Part shown: positions 11,149 through 24,582 of the stretch, in pieces | Position numbering within the stretch: the first letter of the stretch is position 1 | How the letters are laid out: each line of letters begins with the position of its first letter | Translations under genes and position numbers: made by a program | DNA from: Enoplolaimus lenunculus | Lineage: Eukaryota > Nematoda > Enoplea > Enoplida > Thoracostomopsidae | Reading direction: 5' to 3' | Length of the DNA stretch: 64,000 nt | Assembly: GCA_030248215.1 (NCBI GenBank) | Contig: JASANG010001631.1 | Coordinates: 1-64,000 of the forward strand | Notes under the pieces: model-generated | Seen by the model: only the letters and a program-made list of their open reading frames with translations | Databases searched by the model: none | Told to the model about the DNA's origin: nothing

Positions 11149-11720
11149 ACACAAAAAATTGTGTTAAAATTTCAAGATTGTTAATTTCTTAAATTTTTAA
11201 GACTAAAATGTGTTTATTATTTCAGACAACGATCTTTAACCAGCACACAAACTTTTGCCTGAAAAGGTTAAAACATAAATGTTCTTGTATTCAAGAATAA
11301 TGTTACACATTCAAGAAATAATTATTAGATTTTGCAGCAGATAAACCAGTTGCTCCGTTTCAGTGTGTTATACCTCCAACCTATCGTTGCTTGAGTATTG
11401 AACGTATATATTTTGGCTGTAAAAATTACATAATTTGGTTGACCTTCAGCTCCAATTTTAGAGTCGGCTTCCGACAAATCAAGGGTTTTAATATTATGTC
11501 GGCAAAATTATCAAAACAAATCTTTTATTTAAGACATATTTGTCATACATTTCAGACACGTATATTTGCCTTTACATTTCGGAAATTTTGGTCGCCAATT
11601 GTTTATGAAACAATATGGCTTAAATTTCAGACTTTAATAGACAGAAAGGTTTATTTCACACATTTCTGAAAAGAAAACTTGAAATAAAATTTTGGAATTC
11701 AAGAAAATCAAAATTCCTTT
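11149..11720. mobile_element. Diverged second copy of the AAGACAT/CAAGAAA element
   Basis: Shares ACACACAAAAAATTGTG, TTCAAGAAATAA, ATTTCAGACA and GAATTCAAGAAAA words with the element at 5382-6064. Boundaries approximate. Confidence 0.4.
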
Positions 11721-12169
11721 AGAACCCTCTGCCTCGTTTCAATATTACCGGTTACCAAAACAAACAACGACACAACATACAACGCTGACTGCCATACTTA
11801 TATATTTTATGCACATTTACGCTTGTTCCAATTGACTGAATTTGCACAATCTTAGGTTTACAAGCTTTTCAAAACAAACGAAGTTTTATTTTTGTATTTT
11901 AAAATGGGGGCGGTACCCTTCTGGTTCGAAGTATAGACTTCAGATAATAGTTTGTTTAGCATTGTTTACTTTTTTAAATCGACAGTAAACAGGGGGAGGG
12001 GTTTAAAAGAAAGGCTTTGAGGTAAAACAAAATAGATTTAAAACGACAGTAGTGCAATTGGTTCCTAAAAGAAAGTATAAAGCGCAGCGAACAATTTGAA
12101 TGACGTGCCAAAACCAGACAGTCTGGAAAGATAAAGAACAAATAGTCTGCCAATATGCTCGAGAGACTA

Positions 12170-12330
12170 ATATTTGTGTTTAGGCTACAAGCGTAGGCCT
12201 GCTGCCGGTTCCGGCTCCGGCAGAAAATCGACCTCCGGCTTCGGCAGAAAATCGACCTTCGGCTCCCAGGCCCTTGCTCGGGTAGAATTTTTGCCGGAGG
12301 TTCCGGCAATTTGGGTAGTGAAATGTTGCA
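12170..12330. mobile_element. Family 6 element (GGCTCCGG interior)
   Basis: CCGGTTCCGGCTCCGGCAG, AAAATCGACCTCCGGCTTCGG and GCCGGAGGTTCCGGCAATTT form a less AT-rich island. The tract after it (GTAGTGAAATGTTGCATAG) recurs next to the copies at 23,306 and 27,700. Confidence 0.6.
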
Positions 12331-12953
12331 TAGTTTTTAAAATTTATCAGTTTGGCGCGTTTTGTTTTAACTATAGCACAAGTTTAACGAAAAATTGCCG
12401 AAATTATGTAAAAAAAAGCTTAAAGCCAAACGATTTAACAACACAGTTAACAGATATTTCTTAAAATTAACAAATTAAACATCCTTTTAACTACCTAATT
12501 TCGCTTCACTACTGCTGTAAAAAATTGTCCATCCAGTTGTTTGCAAGGGCGAGACAAAACAATACTGTTATTGTGATATATGGACTTTGCAGTGGGCATA
12601 CATAGATAGTCTGCTATGGCGATAGTCCTTCGAAGAGAGTAGGAAAATGTGGACACTGATTGGACATAGTGGCTGACAATAAATGTTTCTTCGCACAAAC
12701 TCTAAATATAAACAGAGTCGCTTCGGAGAGACTTTGCGTTATGGAATAAGCGAATGTCCATCTTATAGACTCTCAGGACAAAACAGCTGTCTTTTCTATA
12801 ACGTATTGTGACAAAGTGGCATCTGTATGTGCGATAGTGTGACAAAGTATACGTCGTTCCGAGAGACTATCCGTTGTCAGTCGGGTATACACATAGTGTC
12901 AGTGTGGGTGGTTTTTGGATATATAAATTTATAAACATTGTAGTAAAAACTTA
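12331..12953. other. Non-coding stretch
   Basis: Contains the diverged tail of the family 6 element (AACGAAAAATTGCCGAAATT) and then unrecognised sequence with scattered TTGTCC/GGACAA words. No exon recognised. Confidence 0.4.
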
Positions 12954-14012
12954 TGCGGGTTCACGTTATTACCGGGGCAGGCGGGACACATGTTTGTCCC
13001 ATGTTGACTCGACGTCAACGTTAAAATTCGGGCACTATATCTGGTCAACAGACAAAACTCGAATGTCATATATTAGCTTAAACCACCGCTCTCAAATGAT
13101 CAATGTGTACAAGGGACGGTATGTCACGTGATACTGTGGGTCATTTATGCGAATATCATATGATATTCCAAAATTTCAACGAATATCACATATTCAGCGG
13201 GACAGTGTAACTTTTGGGTACTAATAAATGAATGAAAAGTTGGACGGTAGTGGCAGAAATGATCTTTAAATACCGAATACACGCCTGCAAATCGTTTCCG
13301 ACACAAGACCGGTTTAAAACCACAGCTTTATAATGGGTCATCCATGTTATAATGCGCGCGCTAATGTAAAAAATTGTCCAACCACCCGGTAGGGATTTGC
13401 GTACAATTCGAAGCTGCAACTAGACTGTACGTACAATTTTGTGCGTTACGTAGACACTATAAATTGTCCCGACACTGTCCGAAGGGAGTCGGGACAAAAG
13501 TTAAAAAAATTAAGTAAAATAAATAAGTGTATATACGTGTTTGTGTTGGTGTTATGTATGTTTGCGATGCTATACGAACGCAGTGCATTACGTCTTTACG
13601 TCCTCGTTAGGACTACCGGACTTTATAGTGGTCTTGTCATAGAGTGTGTTAAAACAATGTCGGGCCATACTCAGATCCTGACATTTTTTTGCAGTAGCGC
13701 GTGCAGTATAACGTGGATGTTCCATAATTCAAAAATTCAAATTTCAAATTCTAATATATGATATTCAACAGGATAATTTGGGTATGTTACCTCAAGGTGC
13801 AGACATTTGAAAATATGTCATATGATATTCGCAGACAATACCTCGAATATCATGTGATATGGAAGAACAAAAGGTGACCCACACATGTTAATAGCAAACA
13901 AATACGAATTTTTGAATGCGATATAGGATCTATATGCAGACAAAATGTTACCCAATAGTCTAATAGGGACGAAACGTGTCCCAAGCTGCCCCGGTTAACG
14001 TGAACGCCGCAT
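12954..14012. mobile_element. Nested inverted-repeat element, about 1.06 kb
   Basis: ATGCGGGTTCACGTTA and ACCGGGGCAG at the left recur inverted at the right as CTGCCCCGGTTAACGTGAAC. Inside, a second inverted pair is made of ATCATATGATATTC-type words (13,145-13,195 and 13,795-13,870). A 106-codon ORF at 13,441-13,761 has no recognisable domain and I do not call it a gene. Confidence 0.55.
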
Positions 14013-14603
14013 TAGGGACTAGCATGTGGATACAATTTTTCTCAGTAGCGTACGGCTTCAAATACGGCTATGGATCCGGCTAGATTTGTTGACCTCCGAC
14101 ACTTATTCCCGCTCCGGAATATAAATTTCAAAAGCATATTTAAAAATATGTTGAAATAGGAAATTTCAGAGTGGAACGCACCCGGATGTTAAGGGCAGAG
14201 CCGTTTTTGATGGATAACGGGGAATACATCATTTTTCTGGGAGGATAGTAAGGGGATTGTCTGTAAAACTAGAATTTTGTATTAATATATAAAGTTATGT
14301 TGAATCCGCTAATTTTTTAAGTGTATCGTATTCAATCAGCTTTATATTTATACTTAAGCTTCGTTTTCAGCTTTCGTTTCGTTATTTTTACGACCCTTTC
14401 AGCTTACGTCATTTTTGATATTTCCTACAAAGTGCTCTTTTGCAGATGCATCCCGTATTCTGTTGGAAAATTTTGTTTTACTGCCATTTAATACGTAGCT
14501 AGTGTAAACTAGTACGTAATTCTAAGTTTTAATATCTTTGTGCTGTCACGTGTATTCAACGACAGAACGTATTAATAAGCGCTGTTTGATGCACATGTTG
14601 GAG

Positions 14604-14690
14604 CTGAAATTTTCTGTGAAATTGTCAAATGTCACAGTTGCGAAATTGTGAAATGTCACAGTTGTGAAATTGTGAAATTTCACAGTTACG
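14604..14690. repeat. Tandem repeat, unit about 23 bp
   Basis: GAAATTGTGAAATGTCACAG recurs about three times with small changes. Confidence 0.75.
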
Positions 14691-15025
14691 CAATAATTAC
14701 GAGCAGATATTCTGGAAAAACACAAAGAAGCTATGAAAAACACAAAAACTGTGAAAACACAAAAGAGCGACAAGAAAAGTATTAGAAATAATTTCTTTTG
14801 AAAATTTTGCAGTAGCCAGGCCTGGGTCTCGGTTTTCAACCGAGACCACTTATCCCTGAGGTCGCTTGAAATGTGAAAATTTGCAACTGTTAACTTTATT
14901 TACATCACCGTTTCACCCAGTTAAACTGTCTGAACCTCTTGGTAACATTTTTAGCATCCTTATGATTTCAGACTTTCTGCTATATGTTTAGAATCATGGT
15001 AAACCCTTTCTACTAAAGACTAGTT

Positions 15026-18000
15026 ATGAGTACCGAAGAAGTATTCACGGAGAAATCTGAAGAATCAACATTTAGTGATTTGTCCGACTCTGATTGGTGT
15101 GCTGATTGGACCAATGAAAAAGGCGGTAAGCACCAAGTGTTCTTTATTAATACAACATATTAATCAACATTTTAAAATATGAAGTCTTCTGTGTGCTTTT
15201 ATGTTTTGGAAAGCTCTGTTCACTAATCAGTGCTGGTGCTTAAGAGTTGACATTTACCTACTTGTATGTAGCTGATGACAGGCTTTAGTGGTGCATTCCT
15301 CTCATATTAATTAATTGCGTTTTGGCTTTGTAGACTTTACAAAAAAGTACAATTCATCAAAAAGTGGAGCATCAAATGTAAGTATATATTTTAGTAGCGA
15401 AGTGTTTTTCTGCTTTTATTGTTTACACAATATAAGTTATATATATTTCGCGTGTTTCTTGTTTGCAGTAGTGGTGCAAGGGCATGAATGATATTTCTGT
15501 TAGTTTTTTATCAGCTATGGCTGTATGCAACAGTTGAGCTATCCATTGTTACGTATTGGGTGAACGGACACACTGCAGAATTCGAACTACGCATAAAAGT
15601 TTTGTTTATGTACTTTTTGTTTTAGTCCAACCAGCAAGGACCAAGTACCAAAGTAAGTGTGGCTTGATAAGCGTGACTGATAATTTTAACTGAATTGTAA
15701 TACATGTTTTTGACGTAACAACGTTCGTACAATATGTTACAATTTCATCATAGCTGACAGACAGACAATTTTGCTCACGCAACAGATAGTACACACATAA
15801 AGATAAAATAATGAAACCCAGATTACCAGCGGGAAATAAATGAGCTACGTGCACTTTCCAAGTAAAAAGTGGTAAGTTACCTCACTTACATTTACTCATT
15901 TTAATTATAGATTTCTATCACAGAAACAAGATCTGTTCTAACCTTCTTAGGTTAAGAGGGTCTAAATCAGAAATACGCAATCTATCAATGCCCGCGGTGG
16001 TATTAGTATTTTCAGATTCGCTGCCTATTTCCTTGTGAAGGACCTCTGTATCTGTTCAATTTTTTCAATATCAGATACTAAATGTGGAGCTTGTACAGGA
16101 TAGAAATACTGGAGGATAGAGACAACAATGATTTTAGAATTTCAGGTCACAAGTTAAGTGAATGCCAAGATTTGTGCGTGTTTTAAAGTTTTTAAGATAA
16201 ATAACAGTTTTGGTAGGACCATAGATTTTGTGTATTGTAAATGTTTCACTCTAGTAGTTGCCTTGGAATGTTTGTTGTAGTACATATCACTAAAGCGCGT
16301 TTTGATCTAGATAGTTTATAGTGGAACCGTCTTGGCTGCAAGCAATGCATGCATTTATTCATGACATCTATTTATTGTTTAGGATTTGAAATTAAGTTCG
16401 AAGAACAAACAACTCTATGCTAAGATTAACGTTGGTATGTATGTTGCTGCTTGGTTATTGCTGCTGCTATTACAATACTAATGAGAGTTTTCGTTGCAAT
16501 AGAATACATTTAAAACTTTTAGTTTCTGTTTTGTATAAAAGTTACGTATGCTGTCAAAAGAGTATACAACAATTATAATGTAAAAAAAGTAAAAATTATA
16601 ATTTTTTAACTTATGTTATGTCGCGTATGTTTGTTTGTAAACGATGATAGTAAGCATCAAATGCGTACAGCTGCGAAAAACGATGTCGCATACTTATGTG
16701 ATCATTATTTGTTTTAGAAAAATATGCTGGTCCTTCTTATCTTGGACAAAACGTCACAAATACATTAATTGAGCATTCAAGATCTGTTGATAATCAGAGG
16801 TATATGCAATTGATTTTTGTTGTTCAGTTAGGTGGGCAGAAAATTTTTAATCTACGTATTTAGCAGCAGCTTAAATGTGGTGGCCTATACTATAACTTAT
16901 ATTATTGTTAGTTGTTGACTAGAAAAAATTTATTTAGATGCCTATTGACTTGGTCGTCCTCCTGTAGATAGGAATATAAAATAAGCTTTTGTATTTTTAC
17001 TTGTTTGCCATAATCGACAATCATAGGACGGTTTGGGTGGCTTTAATACCTGCGGTACGTCGCCCATCACCGTCCGGCACTTTGCGTCGCCGTCCGGCAC
17101 CACGCGGTATCGTACGTCTGTAATTCGTGTGCGATTTTGCACGGCGACGGACAGTGGTACACTCAGCCGCACGTCATCAAAAGTATAGCGCCACCATAAA
17201 CCATGCTTGTTTGGTAGGAAGAGCATGATGGATTTCCTGAGCTGACCAACGGATCCGTTTAATAGTGTCGATAATAAATGGTCTGCTAAACTTGTAGAGG
17301 CTGATTCTACTTTTAGACGCCGTATTCGTGATAAATCAGACCGTGCGACTGTGGAACAAGTACTTGATCCCAGAACTCGAATGATTTTGTTCAAATTGCT
17401 GTCACGTGACGTTATCGGTGAGATAAACGGTTGCATCAGTACCGGGAAAGAAGTAAGCTTTGTTCTGTTTTAAAAGGTAAAGCGTTGTGGTTGTTGTGAG
17501 TGGTTTTGGTTAGAGGACTGGTGATTGAGCCATTTTAGAAACATATAGGTTGACCAGTGGGAAAGTTTTGTCTGTAATAAATGTAAAGTTTCAACAGCAA
17601 CATAATACTGCTTTTTTCGGGCCCCCAAGTACATGTTAACTTGGTTACAGGATTAGTCGGGAAATAACATTTAAAAGGAATATAGTGAAATAAAATGATT
17701 AAACATTGGTCCTTTCGATTTCAAAGTAATTTATAAGATCTTAGCTTAGCTAGCGTAATTTGTATTTTCAGGCTAATGTTTACCACGCGACGTCGCTATC
17801 CGGTGATCGTGCAATTAAAGTATACAAAACGAGCATTTTAACGTTTAAAGATCGCGATAGATATGTAGCTGGAGAGTTCAGGTTTGTTTGTTTTTAGGCG
17901 AATGATGGCGATAGAGGAAAACAATAACAAAGCTTAATGACAATTTAGTTTTTGTACATGTAAAAAATATAGTGATTATAATAGTTTACTATAGTTATAA

Positions 18001-21000
18001 TTTTGATCTTCCATGTTCTCGTCTCGTTATCAAAGAACTTTGCGTAAGTTAGTGAGGATAAGGTTTCAAACATGCAAGCGATGGCAGTTGCACTGATATT
18101 TTGCACAGTAATGGTACAGCCGGATAGGGGTTTGAAAGTTCTTATGGAAAACTTGAGAAGCGTACTTTAGTCTTTGAATAGAAGTGGCCATTTGCCCGCT
18201 GCCGCATAATCGTTTGTTCCATAGTCGCCCAGCCAGCAGTAGAATGCTAGAAACTGTCTTAGATTTATTTACGGTAGCGAAAAAGTAGACCGTTATACAT
18301 ACTTTACCCTGTATTTATTATTGAATTGTATAGCATAACTGTATATTTTAGTAGTATTTTTCGCCCCAATAACAATATTTCGCTCGGAATTTTGTCCGAA
18401 ACGACAAAATAGCCTAGTTAGTACAAGGACTCATAACATGTTATGCTAGTAGTACTAAACTAGAGTGATTAAGTTGAACCTTTTATTGGAATTTGTACTT
18501 GAATGTGTGTTGTTTTACTAGTTGTTTATAGTTTTTATTTTGTTGTAGATTTCGTCATGGCTATTGCAAAAGTAATCCGCGCAAAATGGTATCTACGTGG
18601 GCAGAAAAGGAAATGCGTAATTTATCAAGGTAAGTGGTTATTTTACAATTTGCTAAAGTTTATAAAATAAGACGCGGCCTTAGTTTGTGTAAGCTTAATA
18701 AAGTATTCATTTAAGATATGCTCATGTATTTACAACACTTCATTGTTTACTGTTGTTAAATAACAGTTTCAGAAGCGAAATAATATAAGGTGGATGTGAC
18801 GCTTTTTCGGCGAGGTTTACTATAGTTCGATTTGGTCTTGAGTCAAAACTGCATCTATTTAATGTTGAGCTATTTTGTGTATATTTAGGATTCATCAAGC
18901 CGGTCTTCCATGTCCGCAGCCAATTTTGCTTCGTGGCCACGTGCTGGTGATGGAATTTTTGGGCCATCAGGGCTGGTTAGTGTTAATATTGTTGGTTTTA
19001 GGCAAATTTTCCGAGCGGATTAAAGTTATTCTTTTGGTTTTGACTTAACTAAGTATGCGAGTTTACCATAGGCTTTAATGGTTGTTGCAATGGACATAGT
19101 ATTTTAAGCCTAAGTAAGGAAAGCTGTTGTACTTTTAAATTCGGTTACCCTCCATTGTATGTGAAGTTAATTAAGCAACTATGAGGCAAAAGCACAACTG
19201 ACGGTAACATTTAAAGCCGGCTGCATTGATACATACACAGAGCGATGCTATTCGGACAGTGTTGATATTTTTTGAAAAATATAAGGGGACGGTCCCAAAT
19301 CTTACGCTGGCGAAATGCCAAAATAAAGGTAACGATACCAACAATATATGCAGTGTGAATATAATTCATTTTAGGCCGTCACCGCTGCTCAAAGAAGCAA
19401 CAATTGACGATGACGACATGCCCGATTTATATCGTAATATTATTGTTTTGATAAGACGGCTCTATCGCGAGTGTCATTTGGTGCATGCTGATCTGAGCGA
19501 ATATAATTTAATGTGAGAATTGCCGTAATGAAATTAGGGCCTGCATTCTCAAAATGTATGAGCACTGTTTTTACGTACTAATATAGATCTTGGAAGAATT
19601 TCGAGTTTCGAAATTTTTTGAAATGATTTTTGTTATTACATCTTAATTATTTGGTGTCAGCAGCTATGTTATAACGTTTAAATGTGTTTCAATCAAACTC
19701 CCACATCTTCGGTTTTGAACGATCCGCGTTTTGTGTTTTTGCGTTAGATTTCGAACATAATAGATATGTTTGGTTAGACTTTTTTGGTTAAAATATTTTT
19801 GTGTTAGATATCATAACAATCAAGCTTATATTATTGACGTTTCGCAGTCGGTAGAACACGATCATCCTCATGCGCTGGAGTTTCTTCGCAAAGATGCGAC
19901 CAATATTAATGGTGAGTTATTAGAACGTTTTGCGTCAAATTAGTTTGGTTGCTAGGAGGTCGCTGCCCAGTTAAAGATCAAAATCCGAAGGATCTCTAAA
20001 AAACACAAAAAATTCTTTGTATGTACAGAATGAATATTAAATTTTGAACACTCAATCAAAAAGTGACAGAATACTAAAACACCATAAAGAGGAAACTCTG
20101 GACACCGAATCAAAGCGTGAGAAAATGCTTCAAAGAATACTAAATATTTGATGAGTTTTCGCATTTAGATTTGTTTCAACAGATGACTGTAGTGTGACAA
20201 CATTAGGTAAAAGTGGAATTTTTATTAGAGGGTCGTAATATTAAAATTGTTGTTTTAGATTATTTTGCCAAACGCAACGTTTGTACTCTTACAGTTCGGG
20301 AGTTGTTCGAATTTGTCACTAGTGCGTCGATAAATGACAGTCAAGTAGATGAGTGGCTGGCAAATGCAAACAAAATTGCAAAACAAAGATGCTTAACTGC
20401 AGATGGAATGAATCAGGCCAAAGCTGATGATGAGGTTCGTCAGTCTGGTGTAGTTTCTTACTTACAAGACAGGTTATTCTTTGATCGTATTTTCAACTTC
20501 TATTGACAAATGATATTGGCTGTCGAAACAGCAGATGTACTACTAGTTTTTATAGCACTGGCTTCTTTTTCGTAATATTATTTTAAAATCTGCTACGAGA
20601 TTATTGTGCTTTGCTAGCTGGACGGTGGCGATCATAATTTCTACAATTCGATTTTTTTTCTTGAATGTTTCGGTCGACGCAAAAATTGTATTCCTGAATT
20701 CTGCAATATTTTGCTTTTTTTAATCTATACGTAATGCATCATACTCGTAAACCTAAACTCCAATCCTCAATAAATCGCATGCAGTTATTTGAATACCTGA
20801 ACTCATTTGCATTATGCAGTAGGTATTGTTTGCGGGCGTAGTTCCTTGTATTCGCTTCTGGCCGCCACACTTGATTGTCATTTTGCGTATTTTAGTATTT
20901 CAAACAAGTATTCATTCCACAAAAATTAGATCAAGTGCTTCGGTTTGAACGTGATGCCAAAGAGGGGTGTTGCCGGTTGGAAAATGGTGAAATTATGACG

Positions 21001-23993
21001 GCACATTCATCATCATCAACAACGACAACTGTAAGTCAAATGTTTCGTGAGAAGGGATATGCAACTTTGTTTACAAGCTGCTAGTTTTCTCAAAAATTTA
21101 ATTATTTAGAATTTACATAATATGAATTTGAGTGTTGAAGTAGTTTTGTAAGTTTTTGGAGCAAAGTTGTCATATGTGAAGGTTTACAGCGCAGTAATTC
21201 AACTGTGTTTTTCAGCTGTTTAGTCAAATTTTTGTCGTCTTGTGTGTAATTTTACAACGTTTGACTTTTTTGAAGGTCGGACGGGCTTATTTATTTGCAT
21301 ATATTTGTGCTTAGGCTGCTGAAGCTGGCAACAATTCTCGATCTCAGTCTACTGTTCCGTCTACACGCCGGGTAAGACAGATTGCCATTATGATGTCCAC
21401 CGTTCTTGCTAAATTTGTAATTTTTATTTCAAAAGTTGTGGCTCTTATAGGGACATACGGTTGCTTGAGCACGGAACGAAGCGCTATGAAAGGCTTCTGG
21501 GAAAGAGACTGCGCAACCTGATTCCGTTCGGCAGCATACAGTTCAACTCCACAAAATTCCCCTGGAGAAACGTCATTAGCGGAACACCTAATCAATGAAG
21601 TGATGGAATTGTACATATGCACGAAATTAGCCGTCCAAACACCCATGGGCACGTCACATTAATTTGACATCAATTTTGGAGGGCACCAAGGCTCGACCTT
21701 AAGTCGTCTGTCGTTGGTGGTCGTCATGCAGACTATTATGGAACCACTTGATTGGGAGGTACTCTATGCAGATGACTTGGTTGAAACAGTTAAGTCGTTG
21801 GACGATTTTAAAGGGCGTCTAATTGCATGATACAAAGAGACGAAAATAATGGTGTCTGGAATTAAAACTATGAAAAGCGCATGAGTTCTGTCCCGCAAAT
21901 ACCCATGCTGTTGCTGCGGCCGTGGGGTGGGCAACAATGCTAACCAGTATAGTCCTTGTCTCAACTGGGTTCGTAAACGATGTTCAGGACTTCATCAAAT
22001 GTCACCTTTTAACATGGACTTCATTTGTCGCGCTTGCAACAATCCGGAGATGATGACGAGCATGTACAAGTGCAAGGTAATTCTTTCGATGTCGTCATTC
22101 GATTTTGCTACCTGGGATACACGTTGGAAAGCAATGGTGCCGGCAGTGTTGCAGTTCGAGCAAGGTGCCAAGTAGGGTGACGAAAATGAGAGAACTAGCT
22201 CGTCTCCTGGTGAATCAATCAATACCGCTGAGAATACGAGGCAAAGTGTACGCTACTTGTATTCGGCCGGTCGTCGTATATGGTTCAGAAAATTCAGCAC
22301 TGACAAAGGAAACAACGGAATTAACTTATTAGCACTATATCCGTGAAACTCTAATGTATAGACTGTGTTTGATTTATTGCAGTTGTTGTCTTAACTCTGG
22401 TGTTTTGCCTTGATGTCAAAACTTAGTTTGAAATGGACATTTGTGAGTAAATTGCAGAAATTCAATTTGTAATCGGTATTAACTTTACAATAATATGTTT
22501 ACTTATGGTTTGTTTTTAGTGTGTTACTAAACAACACTCACTGCCTGTGATTGATGCAATTGGTAAAATTGCCGGTATTTCCGGTTTTCAAGCAGCTCAT
22601 AATTATACCGAAGACGCCGCAGAAGAGTGTACAACCCCTGAGCCGCCAAGCAGTAGCGAGGCTGAAAACGAAAGTTCACTCGGGGAAGAAGATATTGATA
22701 ACGCTAGCAAGGACGGACAAAGCGGTCCTGGGAAACAAGGTGATTCAGAATTATTGCTCGAAGGTGCCGGCTTATGTGCATCACGAACGGACCGTACAGG
22801 TGGAAGCAACTGTCTGGTCCGAATGCGGGGCGAATCTCCCGGAACGAAAAAGGTATGTTCATATACGTAATAGCTTGCCGGCTTGTATTCATACTTACCA
22901 AAATGTGTTTGTGTTGTGTGTAGCACCTATTATCAGCTGATAGTGTTACCGGAGCTCCTTTAAAAATTGGATTTTTGTTCCCGATTTATTGCTAATTTAT
23001 GTTTATTTTGGCTCATCCGCGCGAACACTATTTTGAATTTAGACAACTGTGGTGGGTTTTGCTGCCATCTTTCGAAATGACGTATTCGTACGACTTTCTG
23101 ACGACAATAAATTTTTTAAAAAGTTATGAGTTTAAAGTACAGAAGGAACACATTGTGCGGATTTATATAACATTTTGGTTTCTTTTCGTTTTATTTAAAT
23201 CTGAATACAATAGATCGTTTTTAAACACAACTCAGCGTGTAGCGCTCATTTTTGTAAATTTTTTTTTGTGTGTTGCGGGACATCATATTTCGAGACATCC
23301 AATCTCACCAGGGTACTTCCGGAGGTCTGCCTCTGGCTCCTGCTGCGCTAGAATTTCTGCCGTAGGTTTCGGCAATTTCGGTAGTAACATTTTGCATAGT
23401 TTTACAACATTTCTTTGCTTGCCGCTTTTCGTTTTAACTTTTGGCACAATTTTGAGGAAAAAATTGCCAAGATTTCGTAGAAAAGCGTGAAGCCAAATGA
23501 TTTAACAACGCATTACAGATATTTGCTAAAGTTGACAAATTAAACATCGTTTCAACTACTTAAATTGGTCACACCTCCAGCTTCACCTTCGGCTCCGGCA
23601 AGTTTTGTTGACCTCCGGCTCCGGTGTTTTTGACCTCCGATTGCACTATAATGTGACGCATTAGGCAATGCCCGCAAAACACAAATCTTAAATTTCGATT
23701 TTCAAACTGACGAGAAACAATGTTTGGCTTTTTACGTTTATGAACGCTTGCTATTTCAAAACATCTAGAACATATGAATACTTGTTCAAAGTATGATCAA
23801 TCAAGAAAAATTTTTTAACAGTGTACGCAAATTAATGTGGATGATAGATTATGTAATGTTTTACATTATAAAGGAACGAAAAAAGATTGTTAAAGAGCTT
23901 CAACGCGAGAAACGAGCAACCAAAACGCCGAAACACGTGAAAAAACGAAAAGAAAAAATGAACAAAGCAAACGCGTCTGCTAAAAAGAAATAA
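15026..23993 (+). CDS. RIOK1: RIO1-type atypical protein kinase (RIOK1), complete gene
   Basis: Cytoplasmic atypical serine kinase/ATPase which, by family knowledge, acts in late maturation of the 40S ribosomal subunit. Sixteen exons: 15026-15125, 15334-15377, 15626-15652, 16383-16434, 16718-16799, 17317-17452, 17772-17881, 18549-18629, 18889-18975, 19375-19512, 19808-19911, 20259-20434, 20896-21030, 21315-21371, 22520-22852, 23874-23993. All junctions keep phase, giving 593 residues, close to the animal family length. Seen: acidic Ser/Asp/Trp N-terminus, ATP loop STGKEANVY (143-151), Lys163 in AIKVY, catalytic HADLSEYN (Asp279), metal-binding IIDVSQ (Asp296) followed by [10 protein letters not shown], and the basic tail with [11 protein letters not shown]. 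The start is the first ATG of the acidic exon. Least certain are the donor at 20434 (GAG|gttcgt) and the small exon 15626-15652. Confidence 0.96.
17000..17260. repeat. Less AT-rich repeat remnant in a RIOK1 intron
   Basis: CGTCCGGCAC words and AAAAGTATAGCGCC lie just before RIOK1 exon 6. GCGCTATACTTTT-type ends are shared with the small element at 31,238-31,310. This patch also creates a long antisense ORF that I reject as a gene. Confidence 0.4.
21560..22332 (+). pseudogene. Decayed LINE-type reverse transcriptase fragment in a RIOK1 intron
   Basis: Translating in shifting frames gives HQGSTLSRL (RT motif preceding the active site), then LYADDLVE (about 21,760), the YADD catalytic motif of non-LTR retrotransposon RTs. 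Next comes a Cys-rich WVRKRCSG segment (about 21,965), then [10 protein letters not shown] and [13 protein letters not shown] with VYGSE, the typical C-terminal block of this LINE class. Stops and frameshifts occur throughout, so it is dead. It sits between RIOK1 exons 14 and 15 in the same orientation as the host gene. Confidence 0.8.
23306..23640. mobile_element. Family 6 element (GGCTCC interior) in the last RIOK1 intron
   Basis: CACCAGGGTACTTCCGGAGG at the left, GGTTTCGGCAATTTCGGTAG inside, then TTCGGCTCCGGCAAG and CTCCGGCTCCGGTG at the right, ending ACCTCCGATTGCAC. Family 6 architecture: CAGGGT ends, CCGGAG interior, AT-rich middle. Confidence 0.65.
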
Positions 23994-24362
23994 AATTGAC
24001 TGAAAATTTTGTATGCTCTGCTCATACAGCATTGGGATGCCTGCGGTTGAATGGGGGGATGTGCCCGTTGGCAAACGGATAATTATGACTAATCTACGAG
24101 GTTAGGGCTTAACTGTGTTACAGCATCTGAGGGTAGCATTGTGATGTGTTGGTAAACTTTTGAACAATTATGGCAAATCGTTTTTCTTGAATATAGCAAA
24201 TTTACTGGCAATTTGTTATTTAGTTAGAATTAAGTTCTTGTATTAATTCCAGTTATTTTTTAGATTGATTTTATGTTAAATATTTTAGCTTTTCAAGCGA
24301 ACGTGCATACTCGATAGCGGTAGATTTAAAGTTTGTTATCATTTCCGATTTTTATCTGTTAT

Positions 24363-24368
24363 AATAAA
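24363..24368 (+). terminator. Candidate RIOK1 polyadenylation signal
   Basis: AATAAA about 370 bp after the RIOK1 stop codon. Another AATAAA overlaps the stop (about 23,990) but would leave almost no 3' UTR. Confidence 0.4.
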
Positions 24369-24582
24369 ATAAGCTAAAAACATTTCAATGTTGTCAGTGT
24401 ACAGTGCGGAATTTTTACTTTAGATTTTAACTTTGTTTATTTTGGTATATGCCAGGTTTTTTCATAGCTTTAAGATCCCCACGTTATACATAGGTTTGTA
24501 ATTGGACTTTTGAATGACACATTGTTTTAGTTGGTTATTTGATATTTATATTTTATTATGGGGTTAAATTATTGATAAATGT

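Noticed and set aside
13441-13761. 106-codon ORF inside the nested inverted-repeat element
   Set aside because: No recognisable transposase motif or domain.
16942-17436. 164-codon minus-strand ORF
   Set aside because: It runs antisense through RIOK1 exon 6 and an adjacent repeat patch, and no domain is visible. The plus-strand exon is certain from the STGKE motif.
22999-23490. 163-codon plus-strand ORF
   Set aside because: It lies in the last RIOK1 intron and its second half is a family 6 element.
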